Source of the DNA: Phycisphaerales bacterium UBA1910 | GTDB lineage: Bacteria > Planctomycetota > Phycisphaerae > Phycisphaerales > UBA1924 | DNA: 23,899 bases | Direction of reading: 5' to 3' | Assembly: GCA_002337545.1 (NCBI GenBank) | Contig: DDGE01000011.1 | Location: 585 to 24,483 of the forward strand | Shown: in pieces, positions 7,507 to 14,721 of the stretch | Layout of the letters: each line of letters opens with the position of its first letter | Numbering within the stretch: the first letter of the stretch is position 1 | Notes under the pieces: model-generated | Seen by the model: only the letters and a program-made list of their open reading frames with translations | The model's database searches: none | Told to the model about the DNA's origin: nothing | Program-made: the position numbers and the translations under genes

Positions 7507-7848
7507 CTACAACTCGTCGTCGAGTTGCGCCGCGGCGACTGGTTCGGCATCCTGATGTTCGTCAGTTGCTGCCGCAGTATCTGGCCCCATCGCTTCAATG
7601 CGATGTTGCGGCTCGCCGCAGTAGTTGATCTGGACACCGAAGTTTTCGCCAACCTTAACGGCGGTGCCTGACCCGATTTGTTTGTTATTGATCCGGATAT
7701 CGAGTTCGTCTTCGGCGTCCTTTCCGAGTTCGATGATCGAGCCCGGTATCCATGCAAGGATCTCGCTGAGCTTGACTGGGCGTTCGCCGAGGACGACGAC
7801 GAACGGGACCTCAATCTTATTTATGCGGCGCAAATCCGAACTGCTCAT
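7507..7848 (-). CDS. fliN: FliN-like SpoA-domain protein (flagellar motor switch type)
   Basis: FliN forms the lower ring of the flagellar C-ring and takes part in switching and export. The 113-residue product consists of a SpoA domain (about 9-77: KIEVPFVVVLGERPVKLSEI, then PGSIIELGKDAEDELDIRIN, then GTAVKVGENFGVQI) plus a 35-residue acidic, alanine-rich tail. The N-terminal extension of the E. coli protein is missing. ATG at 7848 with GGAG nearby is preferred over an upstream GTG at 7884. No other flagellar gene is in the window, so it could be the main FliN encoded apart from its operon or a paralogue serving another export apparatus. It lies just downstream of the fabF terminator. Confidence 0.82.
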   Translation of the reverse strand: MSSSDLRRINKIEVPFVVVLGERPVKLSEILAWIPGSIIELGKDAEDELDIRINNKQIGSGTAVKVGENFGVQINYCGEPQHRIEAMGPDTAAATDEHQDAEPVAAAQLDDEL

Positions 7849-7890
7849 ACCTGCTCCATCGGCAAAATCTGCGCCCGAGTTCACTGGCGC

Positions 7891-7921
7891 AAAGAAAAGC
7901 GTGACTCTTGGACAGAGTCAC
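7891..7921 (-). terminator. intrinsic terminator of acpP-fabF
   Basis: GTGACTCT (7901-7908) and AGAGTCAC (7914-7921) form a perfect 8-bp stem with a 5-nt loop. Reading leftward it is followed by GC and then TTTTCTTT. It lies 29 nt beyond the fabF stop and separates fabF from the fliN-like gene. Confidence 0.88.
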
Positions 7922-7949
7922 GCAAGGGGTGTGCCATGGAGTGCGGGGC

Positions 7950-9224
7950 CTACCCGTCGTACTTCGAGCAGATCAGAGTCACATTGTGACCACCGAACCC
8001 GAAGGTGTTATTCATGGCATGCCGCACGGGCATCTCACGGGGCTCGTTCGCGACGATGTCGATCTGATCGAACCCTTCATCGAGATTCTCGATGTTGATG
8101 GTGGGGGGGATGAGTGAGTTATTGATCGCTCCGATGCACGCGATGAGTTCCACGGCACCCGATGCCCCCAGGCAGTGCCCGTGCATGGACTTTGTGGAGT
8201 TCATCACGAGACCGTTGCCCGGCTTGGATCGATCGCCGAACACCTTCTGGACCGCGTAAACCTCGGCCTTGTCGCCCAAGGGGGTAGAAGTGCCGTGCGC
8301 GTTAATATAGTCGATGTCGTCCGTGCTCAGCCCCGCGTCCTGCAACGCCCATTTCATGGATTTGCACGCGCCGCGTCCTTCTTCATTCGGAGCGGTGATG
8401 TGGCTCGCATCGCAGGAGTTTCCAGAGCCGGAGAGGACCGCGTAGATCTTGGCCCCGCGAGCCTTCGCATGTTCCTCGGACTCGAGGACATACATGCCCG
8501 CACCCTCGGCGAGTACGAACCCGTCGCGATCCTTATCGAAGGGGCGTGAAGCTTTCGTTGGGTCGTCGTTGCGTGTCGAGAGGGCCTTCATGGTCATGAA
8601 CGCACCGATGCAAAGTGGGGTAACGGCGGCTTCGGCACCACCCGCGATCATCACATCCGCCCTGCCGGAACGGATGTAGTTGATGGCATCCCCGATTGCG
8701 TGTCCCGATGAGGCGCACGCGGTCGCATGAGCGCTCGCGGGTCCCTGCATATTGAACTGGATCGCGACATTTCCCGTGATTGCGTTGACCATGAGCTTGG
8801 GGACGGTGAAGGGATTGATCCGCGAGGGGCCCTTCTTGGTCATGGTCGTGACCGCGGATTCGATCGCGTAGATTCCCCCGATGCCCGATCCGACGACAAC
8901 GCCGTGCCGAGTGGGGTCGCCCTGGGTGTGGTCCCAACCGGAGTGGCGAACGGCTTCGATCGCAGCCGCGAGACCGAGTTGAGCAGAACGATCCAGACGG
9001 CGAGCTTCTTTCTTATCGATCACGCTCGCTGGGTCCCAGTCGCGGACCTGCCCGGCAATCGTGACACTCCAGTCGTCGTACTGCTCAAAGTCCGGGTGCT
9101 CGATCGTACGGATACCGGACTGGCCGGAGCGCATCGCGTCCCATGTGCTCTGGGCGTCATTTCCCAGGTCCGTCAGGGCACCGTATCCTGTGATAACAAC
9201 TCGATGATTCGATTCATTCGACAT
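7950..9224 (-). CDS. fabF: beta-ketoacyl-ACP synthase II
   Basis: FabF elongates acyl-ACP chains by decarboxylative condensation with malonyl-ACP. The 424-residue protein has the Cys-His-His triad and lysine of the family: C170 in TACASSGHAIG, H310 in NAHGTSTPLGDKAE, K345 and H350 in STKSMHGHCLGASGAVE, and the NNTFGFGGHN gate near the C-terminus. This identifies KAS II rather than KAS III. It lies 101 nt downstream of acpP and probably shares its promoter; the spacer holds two hairpins that may tune the ACP:FabF ratio. A strong terminator follows. Confidence 0.97.
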   Translation of the reverse strand: MSNESNHRVVITGYGALTDLGNDAQSTWDAMRSGQSGIRTIEHPDFEQYDDWSVTIAGQVRDWDPASVIDKKEARRLDRSAQLGLAAAIEAVRHSGWDHTQGDPTRHGVVVGSGIGGIYAIESAVTTMTKKGPSRINPFTVPKLMVNAITGNVAIQFNMQGPASAHATACASSGHAIGDAINYIRSGRADVMIAGGAEAAVTPLCIGAFMTMKALSTRNDDPTKASRPFDKDRDGFVLAEGAGMYVLESEEHAKARGAKIYAVLSGSGNSCDASHITAPNEEGRGACKSMKWALQDAGLSTDDIDYINAHGTSTPLGDKAEVYAVQKVFGDRSKPGNGLVMNSTKSMHGHCLGASGAVELIACIGAINNSLIPPTINIENLDEGFDQIDIVANEPREMPVRHAMNNTFGFGGHNVTLICSKYDG

Positions 9225-9249
9225 GGTGTCGTGCTCTCGATCTTCTGAA

Positions 9250-9270
9250 TGATACAGGGCTCAAGTATCA
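9250..9270 (-). repeat. hairpin 2 in the acpP-fabF spacer
   Basis: TGATAC (9250-9255) and GTATCA (9265-9270) form a 6-bp inverted repeat with a 9-nt loop, about 25 nt ahead of the fabF ATG. There is no T-run, so it is a leader or processing hairpin if it functions at all. Confidence 0.4.
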
Positions 9271-9275
9271 CAGCA

Positions 9276-9298
9276 CCCCACCAGCCGGACTGATGGGG
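9276..9298 (-). repeat. hairpin 1 in the acpP-fabF spacer
   Basis: CCCCACCA (9276-9283) and TGATGGGG (9291-9298) form an 8-bp stem (one G-U) with a 7-nt loop. It starts about 27 nt after the acpP stop. No T-tract follows, suggesting partial attenuation or 3'-end protection of the acpP message rather than a complete terminator. Confidence 0.5.
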
Positions 9299-9325
9299 TT
9301 GCTCGTGAGTTCTGGATCGGGTCGA

Positions 9326-9574
9326 TCAATCGACGCCGTTTGCCTGCTTGATGAAGTCGACGGCCTGCCCGACGGTCTGGATTTTTTCGGCTTGGTCGTC
9401 GGGAATCGAGGTCTCGAACTCGTCTTCGAACTCCATGACGAGTTCGACCGTGTCAAGCGAGTCCGCGTTGAGGTCTTCAACAAAGCTCGTATCGCGGGTG
9501 ATCTTTGCCTTATCGGCACCCATCTGTTCCGCGACAATCTCGATCACCTTAGCTTCAATTTCCTGTTCGGTCAC
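9326..9574 (-). CDS. acpP: acyl carrier protein
   Basis: ACP carries growing acyl chains on a phosphopantetheine arm. The 82-residue acidic protein has the modification site DSL with S39 (in [19 protein letters not shown]) and helices of the standard length. The start is GTG at 9574, giving [10 protein letters not shown] as in typical ACPs, with CGGAG about nine bases upstream. The frame is open further up, but that stretch contains the promoter. It leads an acpP-fabF unit on the same strand as the rpmF-plsX-fabH-fabD operon but about 6.8 kb from it. Confidence 0.97.
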   Translation of the reverse strand: MTEQEIEAKVIEIVAEQMGADKAKITRDTSFVEDLNADSLDTVELVMEFEDEFETSIPDDQAEKIQTVGQAVDFIKQANGVD

Positions 9575-9611
9575 AGTTTCGTCTCCGGTGTAGCAAGGAC
9601 CGTCTCTCGTA

Positions 9612-9625
9612 GTGTCCCAAGACAC
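9612..9625 (-). repeat. small hairpin in the acpP leader
   Basis: GTGTC (9612-9616) and GACAC (9621-9625) pair around a four-base CCAA loop, between the acpP promoter and its ribosome-binding site. The stem is short, and a role in leader stability is only a guess. Confidence 0.3.
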
Positions 9626-9654
9626 CCGGGCAGACCGTCCTATATCAGGCCACG

Positions 9655-9683
9655 ATTCTAGCCGCCCCGGGTCGAATTGCCAA
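9655..9683 (-). promoter_or_regulatory. sigma70-type promoter of acpP-fabF
   Basis: On the minus strand TTGGCA (9683-9678) and TAGAAT (9660-9655) are exactly 17 nt apart, each matching 5/6 of the consensus. Transcription should start near 9648, leaving a leader of about 75 nt. It lies inside the frame that is open upstream of acpP, which supports the GTG start. Confidence 0.72.
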
Positions 9684-9728
9684 ATCAGGTCTCGGATCGT
9701 CCCCAAGCACTTTCTCGGGCATTGATTT

Positions 9729-9743
9729 CACGCTCTGAGCGTG
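9729..9743. promoter_or_regulatory. palindrome CACGCT-CTG-AGCGTG in the acpP/DUF1444 spacer
   Basis: A perfect palindrome with 6-bp arms lies between the divergent acpP and DUF1444-like genes, about 45 bp upstream of the acpP -35 box. No T-run follows, so a protein-binding site is more likely than a terminator. The rest of the 346-nt intergenic stretch 9575-9920 holds the acpP promoter, the leader hairpin and the ribosome-binding site of the next gene; I see no further gene in it. Confidence 0.35.
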
Positions 9744-9920
9744 TTATCGACCCGTCTAATCGGCATGTCCGCCACATGGGTCCGGGTTGCTCCTCCGGCG
9801 CCACTCTTCCCCCCCTTCAGGGTCGATTCATGTTCACTGAGCGTCGATGAGGCTTGGGCACCCGTCGCGTGGAACGGGGTCTAGTAAACGCCTCAGCTAC
9901 GGGGCACGGAGGAATCGTCC

Positions 9921-10724
9921 ATGGGAGCCATGCCCATCGAACCCGAAGCGTTTGCCGAGCAAGTCGCGATGTTGATCCAGCGGATGCAGCCGGGATTCAA
10001 GATCGATCGTGTCAATGCCCAGGAACTCCTGGTGAACGGACGCCGATTGGATCTGGAAAACCTGTTCCGTATGGTGGCGCATGAACCCGATCGCGGCACC
10101 GATATCGTCGAGCATTTCCTCGATCAGCTCTTTGCTGGTGAATCGATGGAAGTTGCGGATGAGTCATTCGATCAGGTCAAAGCTCGGATCATGCCCCGTA
10201 TTCAGCCAGTCTCGATCTTCGAGCATCTGAGCGAAGAACTCGTGGCGCATGTTCCCTTTGTGAACGATACCGTGATTGTCTTCGTCCTCGATATGCCGCA
10301 CATGACCGTGAGCATCACAACCGAGCAGGTGGTCCGTTGGGGGATTACCGTCGATGAGCTCGAGGATATCGCACGAGAAAACCTGGACTTGTACGCTCCA
10401 GAGCTTGAACTCCAAATCATCGAGTCTGCCGAAGGTGGGCGAGCGGTGATTGTTGCTGAGCAGGACGGGTATGACGCGGCGCGATTACTGATGAGTGATC
10501 TGCACCGAAAACTCGCAGCTCAGCTCGGCCCTGATTTCTATGTCGCGACACCGGCACGGGATATGTTCATCGCCATGAGCTGTGATCCGGGGGACTTTGT
10601 CGATCGGCTCCGGCAACGCGTGAGTGAAGATTTCTCGCGTCTGCCATACCCGATCACCCAGGATCTGTTCCTCGTGACCCTCGACGGCATCGCCGGCACC
10701 ACCTGGATGCACGACGCGGCGTAG
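9921..10724 (+). CDS. DUF1444-family (YtpQ-like) protein
   Basis: The 267-residue soluble protein resembles the DUF1444/UPF0354 family, whose best-known member is Bacillus YtpQ; no biochemical function is established. The recognisable part is the centre and C-terminus: a strand-rich stretch NDTVIVFVLDMPHMTVSITTEQ (about residues 115-136), then WGITVDELEDIARENLDLYAPELELQI, then a region ending YPITQDLFLVTLDGIAGTTW. No signal peptide, cysteine cluster or membrane segment is seen. ATG at 9921 has GGAGGA about 9 nt upstream. A strong terminator follows, and its stem contains the stop codon of the convergent FkbM gene. Assignment is from pattern memory, so moderate confidence. Confidence 0.7.
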   Translation: MGAMPIEPEAFAEQVAMLIQRMQPGFKIDRVNAQELLVNGRRLDLENLFRMVAHEPDRGTDIVEHFLDQLFAGESMEVADESFDQVKARIMPRIQPVSIFEHLSEELVAHVPFVNDTVIVFVLDMPHMTVSITTEQVVRWGITVDELEDIARENLDLYAPELELQIIESAEGGRAVIVAEQDGYDAARLLMSDLHRKLAAQLGPDFYVATPARDMFIAMSCDPGDFVDRLRQRVSEDFSRLPYPITQDLFLVTLDGIAGTTWMHDAA

Positions 10725-10749
10725 TTGCAGATTCATCAGCAGTTCAAAG

Positions 10750-10780
10750 CGAGCGGTGATGTATCATCGCTCGTTTTTAA
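10750..10780 (+). terminator. intrinsic terminator of the DUF1444-like gene
   Basis: CGAGCGGTGA (10750-10759) pairs with TCATCGCTCG (10764-10773), with one G-T wobble, around a TGTA loop and is followed by TTTTTAAT. The descending arm holds the stop codon of the convergent methyltransferase gene, so the 3' end of that gene is part of the terminator. Confidence 0.88.
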
Positions 10781-11498
10781 TATCACGATCTCGGAACGGC
10801 ACGCACGCATAGTTGAGGTACGGCTTGTCGATCTGCGATCGTTTCTCAGCGAGTTCCTCGATCGGGTGCTTGTCTCCGTCGTGAAGGTAGTACACGCCGT
10901 AGCCGATGGATTGGAGCTTTTCGAACAGGTCGGAATCCCGCACCTGATTCTCATGGAGTTCGAAGAGCAGCGTGGGCATATCGCGTCGGAGCATCTCCCA
11001 GCCGCCGGCGAATACCGCGGGCTCGTGCCCCTCGACATCGCATTTGATGAACGAAACGGGGCGGTCTGCATGCTTTTCGATGTAATCATCGAGTGTCGTC
11101 AACGGGATCGTAAATGAATCGTCCGCGCCGGGGATCTCTCGTGCGATTGATGCGCCGCCCAGGTGCGACATCTGACGCTGGAGGACTGCTTCGCCGGGCT
11201 CATCGGACAGGCCCGTTTCAGCGATTTCGAGTTGGGGGAAGCGGAACGAGTGGCGGAGCTTCTTGAGCGCACCGATCATCTCGGGCTGGGGTTCGAACGC
11301 GATGACCCGACCGCCTCGTCCGACGGCCTTGGACATCCAATACGAGTAGATCCCCGCGTTCGCACCGATATCGAGGACGAGCTTGTCCTTGAGGTCCTGC
11401 GCAAGCATGAACCGAACCTCATCCCGCTCGGTGCGGTTCCTGTACCGCCAGGCACGGTGAAGCATGTGTAACGATTCGTAGATTCCCAGTCCGCTCAT
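10764..11498 (-). CDS. FkbM-family SAM-dependent methyltransferase
   Basis: This family transfers a methyl group from S-adenosylmethionine, usually to a hydroxyl of a sugar or small metabolite. The 244-residue protein has motif I VLDIGANAGIYSYW (41-54, with D43, G45, N47 and G49), the acidic ribose-binding residue E69 in AFEPQPEM, and the FkbM signature SFIKCDVEGHEPAVFAGG. The start ATG at 11498 is divergent from the amidotransferase gene, 63 nt away. Sulfotransferases lie within 1 kb, so a shared job in modifying a surface glycan or secreted metabolite is conceivable, but the genes are on opposite strands and the amidotransferase gene lies between. The substrate is unknown. Confidence 0.9.
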   Translation of the reverse strand: MSGLGIYESLHMLHRAWRYRNRTERDEVRFMLAQDLKDKLVLDIGANAGIYSYWMSKAVGRGGRVIAFEPQPEMIGALKKLRHSFRFPQLEIAETGLSDEPGEAVLQRQMSHLGGASIAREIPGADDSFTIPLTTLDDYIEKHADRPVSFIKCDVEGHEPAVFAGGWEMLRRDMPTLLFELHENQVRDSDLFEKLQSIGYGVYYLHDGDKHPIEELAEKRSQIDKPYLNYACVPFRDRDIKNER

Positions 11499-11561
11499 TG
11501 CTCGGATGATAGTGGGGGAGTTTCGGTCGCGACGGTTTGATCCGGGCTATTGTTCTCACGC

Positions 11562-12263
11562 ATGATTCTACTGATCGATAACTACGATTCGTTCACATGG
11601 AATCTCGTCCAGCGTCTTGGCGAACTCGATCGCACGCTTGAGCCCGGACGGGACCTGGTGGTCGTGCGTCACGACGAGATCACCCCTGCACAGGCAGAGC
11701 AGCTCGATGCCGGGAAAGGCCCCTCGCATGTGATCATTTCGCCCGGTCCGTGCACGCCCAAAGAGGCAGGGGTATCGGGTGAGATCATCGATCACTTCGC
11801 GGGGCGGGTCCCGATCATGGGGGTGTGCCTCGGTCATCAGTGCATGGCGGATGTGAATGGGATGGTCGTGGAGAGGCATCCGATCCTGATGCACGGAAAG
11901 ACCTCATCGATCGTTCACGATGGGCGAGGAGTCTTTGAAGGCGTCTCGACGCCGACGACTGTGGCGAGGTATCACTCGCTTGTGGTTCGTCGATCCACGG
12001 TCCCTGTGCTCCAGCCCGGCGAGGACGGGTGGGAGGTCAGCGCTTCTTGTTTCGACGAGATCGACGGTGAGCGTGTGGAGGTGGTGATGGGGTTACGGCG
12101 CGTGTGGGCGGATTCGTCCAAGCAGCCGCTTGAGGGGGTCCAGTTTCACCCCGAGAGCTTCATGACCCCAGAGGGTGTGATCATGCTCTGGAACTTCCTT
12201 GGCATGGGCCCCGAGGGCAGGGCGGTACCCCGCCCAGAAGCGAGCACCGAGCTCGGTCTCTGA
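11562..12263 (+). CDS. trpG: glutamine amidotransferase, anthranilate/aminodeoxychorismate synthase component II
   Basis: The protein releases ammonia from glutamine for the chorismate-using partner (TrpE or PabB) in tryptophan or folate synthesis. The 233-residue chain begins MILLIDNYDSFTWNLVQ and has ISPGPCTPKEAG, the nucleophile C89 in GVCLGHQ, HGKTSSIVHD, and H196/E198 in QFHPES, so the class I triad is complete. The start ATG at 11562 has no clear Shine-Dalgarno, and a TATTGT box ends 8 nt upstream, so a very short or leaderless mRNA is possible. No trpE or pabB is nearby, so TrpG and PabA roles cannot be separated; one protein may serve both. A 62-nt spacer with a hairpin separates it from the sulfotransferase gene. 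Confidence 0.93.
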   Translation: MILLIDNYDSFTWNLVQRLGELDRTLEPGRDLVVVRHDEITPAQAEQLDAGKGPSHVIISPGPCTPKEAGVSGEIIDHFAGRVPIMGVCLGHQCMADVNGMVVERHPILMHGKTSSIVHDGRGVFEGVSTPTTVARYHSLVVRRSTVPVLQPGEDGWEVSASCFDEIDGERVEVVMGLRRVWADSSKQPLEGVQFHPESFMTPEGVIMLWNFLGMGPEGRAVPRPEASTELGL

Positions 12264-12294
12264 TACACTTTCAAGCGGGCGTTGTTTTCAGGCC

Positions 12295-12320
12295 GATCGC
12301 TCTTGTATGAAGGAGCGATC
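12295..12320 (+). promoter_or_regulatory. hairpin that occludes the sulfotransferase Shine-Dalgarno
   Basis: GATCGCTCTT (12295-12304) pairs with AGGAGCGATC (12311-12320) over 10 bp (one G-U) around the 6-nt loop GTATGA. The AGGAG ribosome-binding site (12311-12315) of the sulfotransferase gene starting at 12326 lies entirely in the 3' arm, so the closed hairpin should block initiation. There is no U-run, so it is not a simple terminator of the upstream gene. Confidence 0.6.
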
Positions 12321-12325
12321 TCGAT

Positions 12326-13186
12326 ATGCCTGACCAGCCCGATTTTCTGTGTGTAGGTGCTCAGAAAGCCGCGACGAGTTGGCTGCACGCATCGCTGGCT
12401 CGCCTGCCCGGGGTGTTCCTGCCGGTCGTTAAGGAGTCGCACTATTTTCGTGAGACTTCGACAACGCCGTTCTCATGGGCCAATGGGCTGCGGAGAGGGC
12501 AGGCCGAGAAGCTGATGGGGATCTATCGGCAACGGCGCGACCTCACCGATGTGCATCACCGGATCGAGGACCAGCTCAAGCATTTCAGCGCCGAGCGGGT
12601 CGATGAAGCGTGGTACCGGGGGGTGTTCTCTTTCGCCAGCGCGGGTGATCTGCGTGGTGAGGTCTGCCCCTCTTACTTCGGGCTCCCGGGTCACGACATC
12701 GAACGCGTCAACGCGATCAATCCCGATGTGCGTGTCGTGTTGCTTGTTCGCGACCCGGTAGACCGCTGCTGGTCGAATATCCGCATGCACAAGAAGCAGC
12801 GTGGCGATGCGATCGATATCGATCGGCTGTTCTCGGAGCCGGGCGGGTTGCGGATCTATCTGGACTACACACTGTACGATCAGGCTATTCCCGCATGGAC
12901 TGCTGGCATCGGCGATCGGTTGCGGGTCATGCTCTTCGATGACATTGTGGAGCGGCCTCGCGATACCCTTGACCGGGTGCTTGAACACATCGGCTATGAC
13001 AGGTCGGTGGGCTCGGTTCCCGGGGCGCAGAATGTTGGCGATCCGGCGCCCATGCCGGACGCGTACCGCATGAGACTGTACGAGGAGCTCTTGCCTCAGT
13101 ACGAGTTCCTGAAAACGATCTTCCCCGCACAAGTCTCACGGTGGCGGGATCACCATGAGCGTGTGCTCCGGAGAGCCGCATCATGA
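12326..13186 (+). CDS. PAPS-dependent sulfotransferase, first of a tandem pair
   Basis: Members transfer sulfate from PAPS to hydroxyl or amino groups of carbohydrates or other acceptors. The 286-residue protein has the 5'-phosphosulfate loop CVGAQKAATSWLH (9-21), a KESHYF motif (36-41; E37 is the likely catalytic base, as in NDST-type enzymes) and the 3'-phosphate motif LLVRDPVDRCWSNIRMH with R142 and S150. There is no signal peptide, so it acts in the cytoplasm or on the cytosolic membrane face. Its ribosome-binding site lies in a hairpin and its stop overlaps the next gene by 4 nt. The second gene is a diverged paralogue. The acceptor is unknown; a sulfated exopolysaccharide or surface glycan is a reasonable guess. 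Confidence 0.92.
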   Translation: MPDQPDFLCVGAQKAATSWLHASLARLPGVFLPVVKESHYFRETSTTPFSWANGLRRGQAEKLMGIYRQRRDLTDVHHRIEDQLKHFSAERVDEAWYRGVFSFASAGDLRGEVCPSYFGLPGHDIERVNAINPDVRVVLLVRDPVDRCWSNIRMHKKQRGDAIDIDRLFSEPGGLRIYLDYTLYDQAIPAWTAGIGDRLRVMLFDDIVERPRDTLDRVLEHIGYDRSVGSVPGAQNVGDPAPMPDAYRMRLYEELLPQYEFLKTIFPAQVSRWRDHHERVLRRAAS

Positions 13187-14085
13187 AACGCAGTGCGGAT
13201 AACCCCCTCGCATCGCGGGTACCGGATTTTCTGTGCGTTGGTGCGCAGAAAGCGGGCACCACCTGGATGTTCGTGGTGATGCGTGAGTCGCCCGGCGTAT
13301 TCGTGCCGCCGATCAAAGAGGGGAACTACCTGCTCGAGGCCCGGGAGCGTGAGCGTGCATGGGCCCGCCGATACCGGTTGCAGCAGGTCGAGTTGATGCG
13401 TCGGTACTATCGCGGTGAACGATTGGTGGTCCGCGACACCGCATCATCGCTGGAACTGATCGAACTCTACGAGCAGGAGGATGTGGATGATGCTTGGTAC
13501 ACGCGGGTGTTCGGGCATGCGCGGGCGGAGCAGATCGCGGGCGAGGTCTGTCCGTCCTACATGTGCATGCCGGCGAAGAACATCGAGCACGCAGTGCGTC
13601 TGAATCCAGAACTCCGTGTAATTCTCTTTGTGCGCGACCCGATCGATCGCCTGTGGTCCCAGATCAGGATGAACACGCGATACGGGCTGATCGATCGTCC
13701 CCTCGACGAGTTGATTCGTGATAAGCAGGCAATGCACACATTCCTCGAATACAGCGATTACGCGCGTTCGATCGAGCGGTGGTCTACAGCCCTCAAGCCG
13801 GGTCATCTTGGTCTGTTTCTATATGACCGGATTCGTCAGGAGCCACGGAAACTGGCGTCTGAGCTATTCGGGTTTATCGGGGCATCCATAACAGGGATGC
13901 ACGGGTGGACAACCCGAACGAATATTGGGCAGGCAATGCCCTTGGATCACGAATACCGGGCCGTGCTGCTCGATTGGATGCGTCCGCAATACGCCTACCT
14001 GCGTCGGCGCTTCCCTTCGGTCGTCGATTCGTGGCTCGAAGAGCATGAGCGGGCGATTCTCACGGGTTCGAGGCGTTCGGCCTGA
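13183..14085 (+). CDS. PAPS-dependent sulfotransferase, second of a tandem pair
   Basis: The 300-residue protein is a paralogue of the preceding one, with the same opening block (PDFLCVGAQKAGTTWMF, 5'-PSB loop at about 18-30), KEGNYL at 45-50 (E46 equivalent to E37 of its neighbour) and the 3'-PB motif ILFVRDPIDRLWSQIRM with R151 and S159. The GEVCPSY block is also shared. The ATG lies in the stop of the upstream gene (ATGA at 13183-13186), so the two are translationally coupled and probably made in similar amounts. The acceptor-facing middle part differs more, which suggests different positions or sugars on one product. An inverted repeat CGCGAG/CTCGCG follows the stop, but without a T-run. 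Confidence 0.92.
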   Translation: MKRSADNPLASRVPDFLCVGAQKAGTTWMFVVMRESPGVFVPPIKEGNYLLEARERERAWARRYRLQQVELMRRYYRGERLVVRDTASSLELIELYEQEDVDDAWYTRVFGHARAEQIAGEVCPSYMCMPAKNIEHAVRLNPELRVILFVRDPIDRLWSQIRMNTRYGLIDRPLDELIRDKQAMHTFLEYSDYARSIERWSTALKPGHLGLFLYDRIRQEPRKLASELFGFIGASITGMHGWTTRTNIGQAMPLDHEYRAVLLDWMRPQYAYLRRRFPSVVDSWLEEHERAILTGSRRSA

Positions 14086-14129
14086 CGCGAGGCTGAGACA
14101 TCGGGCGGCTCGCGTGATACAGTAGCGGC

Positions 14130-14588
14130 ATGCTTCACCCAGCTCCAACGACCAAAATTGACCCGACCCTCGCCCGCGGCACCGTTCTGGCGGTCCACGA
14201 CGCAGATGATCGTCACCCCGATCGGGTCGTGATGGGTTTCCCAAACACGGATTACCAGATCGAGTTTGTCATTCAAGGCGAACCGGCCCCTGTGAAGGCG
14301 CTCGTCGGCGAGATGGTCCTCGCCCGTCTGTACGCTGAGGCCAGACGGATAGATACCCCGCATGCTGGCGGTCGACGATTCGACCCGTGCATCGGTCGCC
14401 CCACCCGGGTCATGGGAAGCGTTGTTGGCGCTGATCCAGTTTCCAATGTGCTCGTCATCAATGCTGGGCAGCCAATCGCGCTCAAAGTGACGGCACCTGG
14501 ACAACAGGCACAGGAGCTCGCCAAGGCCGATTTCATCGTCTGTGATGTGAAACCCGGGGCTTGGTTCGTTCTTGAACGGGCGTATTGA
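14130..14588 (+). CDS. hypothetical protein, function unknown
   Basis: The 152-residue soluble protein (MLHPAPTTKIDPTLARGTVL...) has no signal peptide, membrane segment or cysteine cluster. Its composition is strand-rich and hydrophobic in patches (RVVMGFPNTDYQIEFVI; PVKALVGEMVLARLYAEARRID; VLVINAGQPIALKVTA), suggesting a compact beta-barrel fold. I do not recognise a family. It starts 44 nt after the second sulfotransferase with no clear Shine-Dalgarno and could be the last gene of that unit; a bidirectional terminator lies 40 nt downstream. The long intact frame and a protein-like composition support it as a real gene. Confidence 0.7.
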   Translation: MLHPAPTTKIDPTLARGTVLAVHDADDRHPDRVVMGFPNTDYQIEFVIQGEPAPVKALVGEMVLARLYAEARRIDTPHAGGRRFDPCIGRPTRVMGSVVGADPVSNVLVINAGQPIALKVTAPGQQAQELAKADFIVCDVKPGAWFVLERAY

Positions 14589-14628
14589 GCTCCATATTCA
14601 TCCCGAATGTGGGGGTGTGCGATTCCCC

Positions 14629-14653
14629 AAAAGCCCGGTACTTCCGGGCTTTT
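14629..14653 (+). terminator. bidirectional intrinsic terminator after the 152-residue gene
   Basis: AAAAGCCCGG (14629-14638) and CCGGGCTTTT (14644-14653) form a perfect 10-bp stem with a five-base loop. The A/T-flanked symmetry would allow termination in either direction. It closes the possible trpG-sulfotransferase-hypothetical unit ahead of the dockerin-like gene. Confidence 0.88.
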
Positions 14654-14721
14654 CTGTTGATCGGCGGAGAAACAGAGCGATTATACCCGTTGACATTTCG
14701 AGCACGAATGGAGATGTGTGC

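Noticed and set aside
12473..13132. 219-codon open frame on the minus strand
   Set aside because: It lies antisense to the first sulfotransferase, whose PAPS-binding motifs are clear. The frame is a by-product of codon bias.
14086..14114. CGCGAG/CTCGCG inverted repeat after the second sulfotransferase
   Set aside because: The stem is only 6 bp with a long loop and no T-run, so it does not qualify as a terminator.
14572..14721. Longer start for the dockerin-like protein
   Set aside because: It overlaps the end of the upstream gene, runs through a terminator and would bury the signal peptide.
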